A stretch of DNA of 5,266 bases from Paracoccaceae bacterium (GTDB lineage: Bacteria; Pseudomonadota; Alphaproteobacteria; Rhodobacterales; Rhodobacteraceae): assembly GCA_018647275.1 (NCBI GenBank), contig JABGTH010000058.1, positions 1 to 5,266 of the forward strand, written 5' to 3'. The translations under genes and the position numbers were made by a program. Each line of letters starts with the position of its first letter. The first letter of the stretch is position 1. Below, one piece after another: positions 1 through 5,106 of this stretch. Below the pieces are notes generated by a model. The model did no database searches. It was not told the origin of the DNA and was given only the letters and a program-made list of their open reading frames with translations.

Positions 1-667
1 AGTCGGTGACCTCAGCGGAAGAAGGGCTATAGCTCAAATACCCCAACTGGTTTGCGCCCCCGATAAAGGCAGGCGCGCCGGTCATTGTGAAAACAAAGCG
101 CCAAAATGCCGAGCCGATCATCTTTCGAACGAGGCTACCATCTGCTGACGGCTGCACGCTTGGACCGGCACCAATCATGATACTCTTAGCTTTGTGGTCT
201 CGGTGCAAAACATAATGAAGCGCAACGGGCATCCCAACATCGGGTGCCACAATGTGAACGTCAGTCAGTCCCAGTTCAGCGATGAACTTTTGCAAAAAGG
301 CACTTTGTGCTGCAAAAGTCATATAATTGATATCGCCCTCACTTTGCCCGAACCCAGGCAAGTCCAACGCTACCAAATTTGACGAAGCTGAAAGTGTGGC
401 CCACGTCGCATCGAAACACAGGATGCTTTGCGGGAGCGGGCTCAGGAAGAGAACGGTTGGCCCATTTCCTTTACCGCCCGTCGCATAGCGGATTTTGAGA
501 CCATCCAACTCCATAAATTCGGGCTTCATCGTGAAATTCGCAAGATCATGATTGATCTTGCCTGCACCCTTACTGCGCTTTGAACGCAACTTGTAAAATT
601 CTGGCGTAATCATCATCAAGCTAGCCGCATTTGTTCGACCGAGCACCCCAATGGGATCTTTTGGCAT
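1..667 (-). CDS. Alpha/beta-hydrolase fold protein with Asp nucleophile, C-terminus cut by window edge
   Basis: This gene reads leftward from ATG at 667 and runs off the left edge after 222 codons, so the C-terminus with the catalytic His is missing. The start is supported by a GAAGGA ribosome site (complement of 674-679) six bases upstream. After a roughly 50-residue N-terminal extension, the hydrolase core begins with a beta strand (TVLFLS, 71-76). The strand-loop signature LDLPGFGQS follows at 101-109. The nucleophile elbow reads APDVGMP (141-147), placing Asp143 where most esterases and lipases have Ser. Asp nucleophiles are typical of haloalkane dehalogenases and epoxide hydrolases. However, the usual HG oxyanion motif is replaced by SPLPQS (76-81), and the dehalogenase Trp after the Asp is Val144. 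The substrate therefore cannot be named. The gene is divergent from a TetR regulator with an operator-like palindrome between them, so it is probably that regulator's target. Confidence 0.88.
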   Translation of the reverse strand, partial: MPKDPIGVLGRTNAASLMMITPEFYKLRSKRSKGAGKINHDLANFTMKPEFMELDGLKIRYATGGKGNGPTVLFLSPLPQSILCFDATWATLSASSNLVALDLPGFGQSEGDINYMTFAAQSAFLQKFIAELGLTDVHIVAPDVGMPVALHYVLHRDHKAKSIMIGAGPSVQPSADGSLVRKMIGSAFWRFVFTMTGAPAFIGGANQLGYLSYSPSSAEVTD

Positions 668-707
668 GGTGTTTCCTTCAGGGTTGGCATTGTCGTTATG
701 ATTAATG

Positions 708-736
708 TAACTAGAGGTACGAAAACCTATAGTCAA
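708..736 (-). promoter_or_regulatory. Possible promoter of the alpha/beta hydrolase
   Basis: On the minus strand TTGACT (complement of 731-736) matches the sigma-70 -35 consensus at five of six bases. The hexamer 17 bases downstream is TAGTTA, a poor -10; nearby TA-rich alternatives exist at longer spacing. The element is covered by the palindrome at 710-733, which fits repression. Confidence is limited by the weak -10. Confidence 0.35.
710..733. promoter_or_regulatory. Probable TetR-family operator (24-bp imperfect palindrome)
   Basis: Two 9-base arms, ACTAGAGGT (710-718) and ACCTATAGT (725-733), are reverse complements at 8 of 9 positions and are separated by 6 bases. Size and symmetry fit an operator for a dimeric TetR-family repressor. 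The site lies in the 82-bp gap between the hydrolase and the tetR gene. Its right arm overlaps the hydrolase -35-like sequence and contains TATAGT (728-733), a -10-like hexamer for the tetR direction. One bound dimer could therefore shut off both genes. Binding is inferred from position and symmetry. Confidence 0.6.
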
Positions 737-749
737 TCATAAAATACTT

Positions 750-1394
750 ATGAGTACGTTAATGAATGAAAAAACCACACCAAAACGAGGTCGGCCCAAG
801 ACATTGGATCGAGATCAGGTCGTGCAAGTCGCTTTGATGCAATACTGGTCAAAGGGGCCAACGGTTGTCTCTATCAGCGACATTTGTGGCTTAACCGGAA
901 CGTCCAAACCGGGTGTGTATCGTGAGTTTGGCAATGATGACGGGCTAAAGGCGAGCGTTCTGGAAACCTACCACAGACTTGCAATTCAACCGTTGATCGA
1001 CATTCTTGAGAAAGATCAGTCGACCACGGTCACCATCAATGCGTTGATCGATTTCATGACCCAAGATCGCACGGAACTTAACATACCACAGGGGTGCTTG
1101 TTTGTAATGATGCGTGCGCACGCTCAGCAACTAGGCCCATCGACCTGCAATAAACTGCAAGAGGCGCGCCGCAACCTTCTCGACACTTATGAAGCATGGG
1201 TAATGCGTTCAAAATCGCGCGGTGAATTCGCGGATATCCCCACTGATATTGCAGCGTTATTTATTGACATACAGCACGGCGGAGCGATGCGGATGCAACG
1301 CGAAGGTGCTGCCAACGACACCATTGCAAGCGTTCTAAGATCAGCATTGGGAGTGCTTGCTATGGGCAAGAGGGCTGGCGCAAGGACCAATTAG
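750..1394 (+). CDS. TetR/AcrR-family transcriptional regulator
   Basis: A 214-residue protein of normal TetR length. The N-terminus is basic (KRGRPK, 12-17). The DNA-binding domain spans about residues 18-66, with a helix-turn-helix around 41-60 (SISDICGLTGTSKPGVYREF) followed by the typical start of the fourth helix. The rest is a helical ligand-binding and dimerisation domain containing a PQGCL stretch (113-117) that recurs in one TetR subgroup. No ligand can be predicted. The gene is divergent from the alpha/beta hydrolase and shares an operator-like palindrome with it, so local autoregulation and hydrolase control are likely. The start is uncertain: ATG at 750 has no clear ribosome site, and an in-frame ATG lies at 762. 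The TAG stop overlaps the TAA of the convergent gene. Confidence 0.92.
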   Translation: MSTLMNEKTTPKRGRPKTLDRDQVVQVALMQYWSKGPTVVSISDICGLTGTSKPGVYREFGNDDGLKASVLETYHRLAIQPLIDILEKDQSTTVTINALIDFMTQDRTELNIPQGCLFVMMRAHAQQLGPSTCNKLQEARRNLLDTYEAWVMRSKSRGEFADIPTDIAALFIDIQHGGAMRMQREGAANDTIASVLRSALGVLAMGKRAGARTN

Positions 1395-2035
1395 GTGGTG
1401 AACTGCGCAAGGATGCTTTTGAAGTTATCGACGCCCTGCGCCCCGGTCACCAAATGCTTCCGATCAAAAACGACAGCGGGCACACCGCTGATACCTTGAC
1501 CGGTCCAGAATTGCTGTTCTTGACGCACGGAATTTGCAAACCGTTGATCTGCTAAAACTGCTTTGGCTTCTTCGCGATCCAGCCCGATCTCGCCCGCAAT
1601 TTCGACCAACACGGTGTCATCAGACAGATTCCGTCCGTGGGTGAAGTGCTCAGTGAACAGCGCTTGCTTTAGGTCGTGCTTGCGACCCAGTTCACCGGCC
1701 CAATGCAACAATTGATGCGTGTTGAAGGTGTTGTGCATGCGAAAGCCTTCAACAAAGTTGAAGTCGAACCCTAGCTCTTTTCCTCTTGCGGTCATATTCG
1801 CACGATTTGCCACCGATTGTTCAGGTGTCGTTCCATATTTCTCGGCCAAATGTTCGCCGACATCTTGCCCTTCAGCTGGCATATTCGGGTTCAATTCAAA
1901 AGGATGCCAATGGATTTCATGTGCGACGTCACTTGCTTCCAAGGCCGTGGCAAGTTGGCGATAGCCAATAATGCACCAAGGGCACATCACGTCCGAGACA
2001 ATATCAATTCGAAGCGGGGATTTTGTTTCATTCAT
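1391..2035 (-). CDS. FrnE-like DsbA-family thiol oxidoreductase (cytoplasmic)
   Basis: A 214-residue thioredoxin-fold protein of the FrnE/DsbA-like group, which includes cytoplasmic disulfide oxidoreductases and 2-hydroxychromene-2-carboxylate isomerase relatives. The N-terminal strand (IDIVSDVMCPWC) carries a CPWC active site (Cys18, Cys21). An inserted helical domain covers about 55-165. The fold closes with the cis-proline loop SGVPAVVF (183-190, Pro186) and TGAQ (197-200). There is no signal peptide, so it should act in the cytoplasm, probably on protein thiols or small thiol adducts. ATG at 2035 is supported by CAAAGG (complement of 2044-2049), eight bases upstream. It is the last gene of the nitroreductase-hchA-like operon, 17 bases after the preceding stop. 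Its 3' end overlaps the convergent tetR gene by four bases. Confidence 0.93.
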   Translation of the reverse strand: MNETKSPLRIDIVSDVMCPWCIIGYRQLATALEASDVAHEIHWHPFELNPNMPAEGQDVGEHLAEKYGTTPEQSVANRANMTARGKELGFDFNFVEGFRMHNTFNTHQLLHWAGELGRKHDLKQALFTEHFTHGRNLSDDTVLVEIAGEIGLDREEAKAVLADQRFANSVRQEQQFWTGQGISGVPAVVFDRKHLVTGAQGVDNFKSILAQFTT

Positions 2036-2052
2036 GATGTGCGCCTTTGATT

Positions 2053-2922
2053 TTAAGAGTTCGCATCGGTGCGTTTTAGCAAGGTCGTTGCTGCTAGTCT
2101 GCCAAAGTTATTCGCAGCCTGCGGGCTTGCGCCTGTAACAAGGCGGCGATCAACATGGGCCGAGTTATCAGCTTTTTCGTTGATGATTTCCACGCCCTGC
2201 GCGCTCAGTTTTTCGCAAACCCACCAAGGCATTGGACCAGGAAGATAGCCAATCATTGGCGTTTGTTTGTCCACCGAATCTGGAAACACAGTGATCTTGT
2301 AGCCATCATATAAGAAACCTGCGTCACTTTTTGCAGCTAGCAACGCGGCAGGGCCGTGGCAAAGTGCGAGGGTATGCAGGCTTGTATTATGCGCCCAATG
2401 AAGCACTTCGCCGAGGTCAGCATTATCGGGCAAGCCGAGCATCGCACCGTGACCACCGGGGATGAAGACTGCCGCGTAGGGTCCGTCATCTGTCAAGCTG
2501 TTTGAAACGAAGTCCTCAAGGCTGCCGGGGTTCTTAAACGCACCTTCAAAATCACGGTACAGCTTTTGGATATCCGCGTCGTCTGAGGGCATCGCCCACA
2601 TTTCAATCGCAACCGGCGCACCAGTCGGCGTGACGATATCGATCTCAAAACCTGCATTCATCAGATGCAACATCGGCAGACCCATCTCAACAGGGTGGTT
2701 CCCCGTCGAGAATTTCTTGCCATTGGCCATCGTCATATTGCGTTGCTCAGTACAGACCATCAGTACACGATTTTTGCTGCCTGTATAAGTGGTGGGATAC
2801 GCGCCGCCGTCATAATCTGTGGTAGATGAAGTGCCCAGTTTGATCGCCAAACGAGACGGGCTGAACGCACCGTCTGCTGTCGGTGTCGGCTGTGCGCGCA
2901 GCATTTTACGTAGAAGACCCAT
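2053..2922 (-). CDS. hchA: DJ-1/PfpI superfamily protein of the Hsp31/HchA type (glyoxalase III / chaperone)
   Basis: At 289 residues this is close to E. coli HchA/Hsp31 (283). HchA is a homodimeric holding chaperone that also converts methylglyoxal to lactate without glutathione; a protein deglycase role has been proposed. Recognisable blocks are FSTGNHPVE (71-79), EMWAMP (107-112), VFIPGGHGA (152-160), LCHGPAALLA (187-196), VFPDSVDKQTP (212-222), IGYLPG (224-229) and LVTGASPQAAN (261-271). The expected catalytic residues are present: Glu79, nucleophile Cys188, His189 and Asp215. By my from-memory alignment, two metal-ligand histidines of the E. coli protein (H86, H123) are replaced here by Met88 and a Phe, while the Glu (E93) remains. 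The start at 2922 has AGAGGT (complement of 2931-2936) inside the upstream gene, and the upstream TAA is only one base before this ATG, suggesting translational coupling. Cytoplasmic. Confidence 0.94.
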   Translation of the reverse strand: MGLLRKMLRAQPTPTADGAFSPSRLAIKLGTSSTTDYDGGAYPTTYTGSKNRVLMVCTEQRNMTMANGKKFSTGNHPVEMGLPMLHLMNAGFEIDIVTPTGAPVAIEMWAMPSDDADIQKLYRDFEGAFKNPGSLEDFVSNSLTDDGPYAAVFIPGGHGAMLGLPDNADLGEVLHWAHNTSLHTLALCHGPAALLAAKSDAGFLYDGYKITVFPDSVDKQTPMIGYLPGPMPWWVCEKLSAQGVEIINEKADNSAHVDRRLVTGASPQAANNFGRLAATTLLKRTDANS

Positions 2923-2923
2923 G

Positions 2924-3565
2924 TTAGTTGACCTCTATAACGATCGTATCGCGGGATTTGCGTACTTTGCTCATCGGTAGCAACCAATCGCCGGCCTCGT
3001 CACGATACCCAAGTGGCATAAGAACCACGGAGCGCAAACCACGCTCTTTCAAGCCCAGAATTGTATCGACGACCTCGGAGCTAAAGCCTTCCATTGGGGT
3101 GCTGTCGACTTCTTGCTCGGCAGCGGCGACAAGCGCGATACCCAGTGCGATATAGGCTTGGCGAGCTGCGTGGGCGTAGTTCACTTCGGCGTCGCGGGGA
3201 ACGTAGCTGGACTTTAGATTATCGTAATACGCACGCAGCATTGGTAGATCACCACGCGCTGCAACGTTCAAACCGACGACTTCGTCAATGCGCTCAGCCG
3301 TGTAATTGTCCCAAGCTGCGAAAACTAGCGTATGTGAGCCGTCGGTGATCTGCGCTTGTCCACCAGCCGCTTCGGCAATTTTGCTGCGGACGTCTGGGTT
3401 GGTCACCACAAACACTTCAAACGGCTGTGTGCCGCTGGATGTCGGAGACATGCGAATTGCCTCAATGATGGCATCAACCTTTTCCTGAGGGACGGTTTTT
3501 GATGGGTCCATCTTCTTGGTGGCATAACGCCAATTCAGAAGGTCATCGAGTGGCTTGGCTGTCAT
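2924..3565 (-). CDS. NfsB-like oxygen-insensitive NAD(P)H nitroreductase (FMN)
   Basis: A 213-residue nitroreductase-family flavoprotein, nearly the length of E. coli NfsB (217). Such homodimeric FMN enzymes use NAD(P)H for two-electron reduction of nitroaromatics, quinones and other electrophiles. FMN-site features, numbered from the chosen start, are RYATKK (13-18), SPTSSGTQPF (40-49, equivalent to SPSSTNSQPW in NfsB), PMEGF (157-161), LGLKERG (170-176), MPLGYRDE (183-190) and the phosphate-binding KVRK (200-203). ATG at 3565 is preferred because AGGA (complement of 3573-3576) sits eight bases upstream. An in-frame ATG at 3574 would add three residues, but its AGG directly abuts the start. 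It is the first gene of a three-gene operon and is divergent from an HxlR regulator, a common arrangement for nitroreductases. Confidence 0.94.
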   Translation of the reverse strand: MTAKPLDDLLNWRYATKKMDPSKTVPQEKVDAIIEAIRMSPTSSGTQPFEVFVVTNPDVRSKIAEAAGGQAQITDGSHTLVFAAWDNYTAERIDEVVGLNVAARGDLPMLRAYYDNLKSSYVPRDAEVNYAHAARQAYIALGIALVAAAEQEVDSTPMEGFSSEVVDTILGLKERGLRSVVLMPLGYRDEAGDWLLPMSKVRKSRDTIVIEVN

Positions 3566-3597
3566 GGTTTTCATCCTATTGTCAGAACCCGTATTTT

Positions 3598-3618
3598 TCA
3601 GTATACATTTGTGACTGA
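3598..3618. promoter_or_regulatory. Candidate HxlR operator (short inverted repeat)
   Basis: TCAGT (3598-3602) and ACTGA (3614-3618) are exact inverted arms with 11 bases between them, giving a 21-bp dyad over the -10 element of the minus-strand operon. HxlR dimers bind short dyads in the gap between their own gene and the divergent target. Five-base arms can arise by chance, and the sequence does not clearly match a known HxlR box, so this is tentative. Confidence 0.3.
3600..3605 (-). promoter_or_regulatory. Probable -10 element of the nitroreductase-hchA-frnE operon
   Basis: TATACT on the minus strand matches the TATAAT consensus at five of six bases and lies about 35 bases upstream of the nitroreductase start. 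No good -35 is seen 16-18 bases further upstream (CATTAG at 17-bp spacing), so the promoter may be weak or regulated. This is the only obvious core promoter for the three genes, whose junctions are 1 and 17 bases long. Confidence 0.45.
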
Positions 3619-3690
3619 CTACCTAATGAACACTGGAATGCGCCACAAGAAGGCACATGTTTGAGCCCCGGTTACAAAAAGGGAACCACC

Positions 3691-4056
3691 ATGCTGGACG
3701 ATGATCGCTGCCCGGATTGCCATCGCATCAATGAAGTCCTGTCGCGCGTGGGTGATCGCTGGAGCGTGCTCGTTGTGATCTCGCTCGCGCAATACGGGAC
3801 GCTGCGGTTCAATGAACTCAAACGCAACCTTGGCATCTCGCAACGTATGCTCAGTTTAACGCTGAAAGAACTGGAACGCGATGGCCTTGTGAACCGAACC
3901 TATTACCCAACGATCCCGCCAAAGGTTGAATACAACCTGACTGAATTGGGACAATCGTTTCGAGAACCCGTCAGTGTTTTGGGTAATTGGGCGTTGGACA
4001 ATTTAGGAAAAATTGATGCCGCGCGGGTAACTTATGATAAGAAAGTGGTCGGCTAA
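3691..4056 (+). CDS. HxlR-family winged-helix regulator with N-terminal CPDC motif
   Basis: A 121-residue MarR-like winged-helix protein of the HxlR family. The signature is nearly complete: GDRWSVLVVISL (21-32), the helix-turn-helix LRFNELKRNLGISQRMLSLT (38-57), LKELERDGLVNR (58-69), and the wing YYPTIPPKVEYNLTELG (71-87). The only two cysteines are Cys7 and Cys10 in CPDC just before the first helix. This is the region where YodB/HypR-type HxlR proteins carry their redox-sensing Cys, so sensing of thiol-reactive compounds is plausible but inferred. ATG at 3691 is chosen because GGGA (3681-3684) lies six bases upstream; the frame is open back to a TTG at 3661, which lacks such support. It is divergent from the nitroreductase-hchA-frnE operon, its likely target. 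No signal peptide or membrane segment; acts on DNA in the cytoplasm. Confidence 0.93.
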   Translation: MLDDDRCPDCHRINEVLSRVGDRWSVLVVISLAQYGTLRFNELKRNLGISQRMLSLTLKELERDGLVNRTYYPTIPPKVEYNLTELGQSFREPVSVLGNWALDNLGKIDAARVTYDKKVVG

Positions 4057-4238
4057 CTATTTTCATTATTGCAAGCCCAGTCAGCGCCCCAAGCGTGCCT
4101 TTGCAAATTGAGATTAGATGGCAGCTCAGCCCGCAGTGTGTGAATTCGCCGATCACTCGGCTTCGCAGCCGCAGCGAATGGCTGCTTCGATGATCCGAAC
4201 CGCAGCAAGTCAGATCATATGAGAATGGGCAGGTCTAT
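4057..4238. other. Convergent intergenic region with overlapping hairpins
   Basis: This 182-bp gap separates the 3' ends of the HxlR and PPOX genes, and I find no convincing gene in it. It contains several competing inverted repeats: CCGA/TCGG (4149-4152 with 4157-4160), ATTCGC/GCGAAT (4144-4149 with 4174-4179), and GCAGCC/GGCTGC (4165-4170 with 4180-4185). None is followed by a clear T-run on either strand, so none is a textbook intrinsic terminator, although one may help end transcription. Confidence 0.45.
4165..4185. repeat. Inverted repeat, possible hairpin
   Basis: Exact six-base arms GCAGCC and GGCTGC with a nine-base loop. It is G+C-rich and lies between convergent gene ends, where a transcription stop would be expected. 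The absence of a U-tract on either strand makes a standard Rho-independent terminator unlikely. Confidence 0.35.
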
Positions 4239-4871
4239 TCACTCGTCGTACAATCGATTTTCTTCATTATTGCGCAAATGAGCGTTCATTTCTTCGTAAT
4301 TAACTTCAAGTTTTCCATGCGCGATTAAAGCTTCTGCGTATGTGGGCAGGTTATCTGGTTTTGAATAATTCTCAGGCTGCCATAGCTTTGAACGGATGAT
4401 CGACTTCCCGCAGTGATAAAATGCCTCTTCAACACGGGTCAGAATGGCGAAATCCGGTATACGCCCATTCATCGCGCAAGCCTCACGTACAGACAAGTCT
4501 CGTATGACCTGCGCGCGCCCGTTCACGCGCACAACTTCGCTGCGATGGGGCACAAGAAATACCAATCCGATGCGGCCTGTTTCCATGATGTTCTGAAATC
4601 CGTCATATCGATGGTTACCAGGACGGTCGGGGATGGCGAGTGTTTTGTCATCCAGAATTGTCACAAAGCCTGCGGGATCACCCTTAGGCGATACATCCAT
4701 ATTTCCGCTCGCATCAACCGTTGCCATGGTGAGGAAAGTGCTCTGTTCAATCCAAGCACGGATGTGTTGATCAACTCTATCGATGAATTTTGACGTTTGG
4801 CTAACATAGGGACGACGCATATCCCGGTACACATCATCAATCGTGGTTACGACGTCTGTGGGTTGGTACAT
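4239..4871 (-). CDS. Pyridoxamine 5'-phosphate oxidase-like FMN flavoprotein (MSMEG_1061/DR2398-type PPOX family)
   Basis: A 210-residue protein of the split-barrel flavin-binding PPOX superfamily, resembling the uncharacterised FMN-dependent MSMEG_1061/DR2398-type group rather than true PdxH. After a roughly 40-residue helical N-terminus, the barrel begins with FLTMATVDASGN (46-57). Then come SPKGDPAGF (61-69), IPDRPGNHRYDGFQNI (80-95), GRIGLVFLVPH (99-109) and the strand RVNGRAQVIRD (115-125). The segment FYHCGKSIIRSKLW (151-164) is a typical late motif. Physiological substrates of this subgroup are unknown; FMN- or F420-dependent reduction, or flavin or haem binding, are possible. The start is ATG at 4871, with AAAGGAG (complement of 4879-4885) seven bases upstream; the in-frame GTG at 4874 sits too close to that site. 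Cytoplasmic and apparently monocistronic. Confidence 0.9.
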   Translation of the reverse strand: MYQPTDVVTTIDDVYRDMRRPYVSQTSKFIDRVDQHIRAWIEQSTFLTMATVDASGNMDVSPKGDPAGFVTILDDKTLAIPDRPGNHRYDGFQNIMETGRIGLVFLVPHRSEVVRVNGRAQVIRDLSVREACAMNGRIPDFAILTRVEEAFYHCGKSIIRSKLWQPENYSKPDNLPTYAEALIAHGKLEVNYEEMNAHLRNNEENRLYDE

Positions 4872-4881
4872 CACCAGTCTC

Positions 4882-4932
4882 CTTTGCCAAATAGTCTATA
4901 TAGATTGATGGACTCTGGGAAATTTGGCGAAG
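4882..4932. repeat. Nested inverted repeats upstream of the PPOX gene
   Basis: Outer arms CTTTGCCAAAT (4882-4892) and ATTTGGCGAAG (4922-4932) pair at 10 of 11 positions around a 29-base loop. Inside the loop is the perfect 10-bp palindrome TCTATATAGA (4895-4904). The left outer arm overlaps part of the ribosome site (4879-4885). In DNA this could be an operator. In a transcript that starts upstream of 4932 it could form a hairpin touching the ribosome site. I do not recognise it as a known riboswitch. Confidence 0.5.
4895..4904 (-). promoter_or_regulatory. AT-rich palindrome and possible -10 region of the PPOX gene
   Basis: TCTATATAGA is a perfect 10-bp palindrome about 25-35 bases upstream of the PPOX start. 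On the minus strand it supplies TATATA and TATAGA, both usable as a -10. No good -35 is visible at the normal distance (AAATTT at 17 bp). It may be a promoter core, a regulator half-site overlap, or both. Confidence 0.35.
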
Positions 4933-5106
4933 AAAGGCTAGATCAGCAGCGGGAACTTTTTAGCATGTGACTTTACGCAAGTAACAAATGACTGCAACTC
5001 GGTCATCGGGGTCATCGACAGCGCAGCGAGTGGCGCGAACGGAAGCAATACGGAATGCGACCGCAGCATTACCATTAATCTACGGATGTCTCCTTTTGAC
5101 CGCCTG
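4933..5106. other. Apparent non-coding spacer
   Basis: This stretch lies between the PPOX control region and the stop of the right-edge reading frame. Minus-strand reading frames cross it, but they show no family signature and have rare or unsupported starts. An AAAGGAGA sequence (complement of 5090-5097) resembles a ribosome site, but the next ATG is about 14 bases away and leads only to a 45-codon frame. I see no gene that I can support here. Confidence 0.4.

Noticed and set aside
194..382. 62-codon plus-strand frame inside the alpha/beta hydrolase
   Set aside because: It lies wholly opposite the hydrolase coding frame, which shows clear fold motifs. The peptide has no recognisable features.
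1391..2035. Periplasmic DsbA
   Set aside because: There is no signal peptide before the CPWC motif at residue 18, and the length and inserted domain fit the cytoplasmic FrnE-like group.
3661..3690. Upstream TTG start for the HxlR gene
   Set aside because: It would add ten residues with no family match. ATG 3691 has a well-spaced GGGA site and gives the usual HxlR N-terminus.
4144..4185. Intrinsic terminator between the HxlR and PPOX genes
   Set aside because: Hairpin arms are present, but no T-run follows on either strand, so a standard Rho-independent terminator is not supported.
4413..4793. 126-codon plus-strand frame opposite the PPOX gene
   Set aside because: Long but antisense to a confidently recognised gene. 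Its Cys- and His-rich peptide shows no domain, and no ribosome site supports it.
4239..4871. True pyridoxamine-5'-phosphate oxidase (PdxH)
   Set aside because: The blocks match the uncharacterised FMN-dependent PPOX-like group (SPKGDP, RPGNHRYD), not the PdxH substrate-binding and C-terminal signatures.
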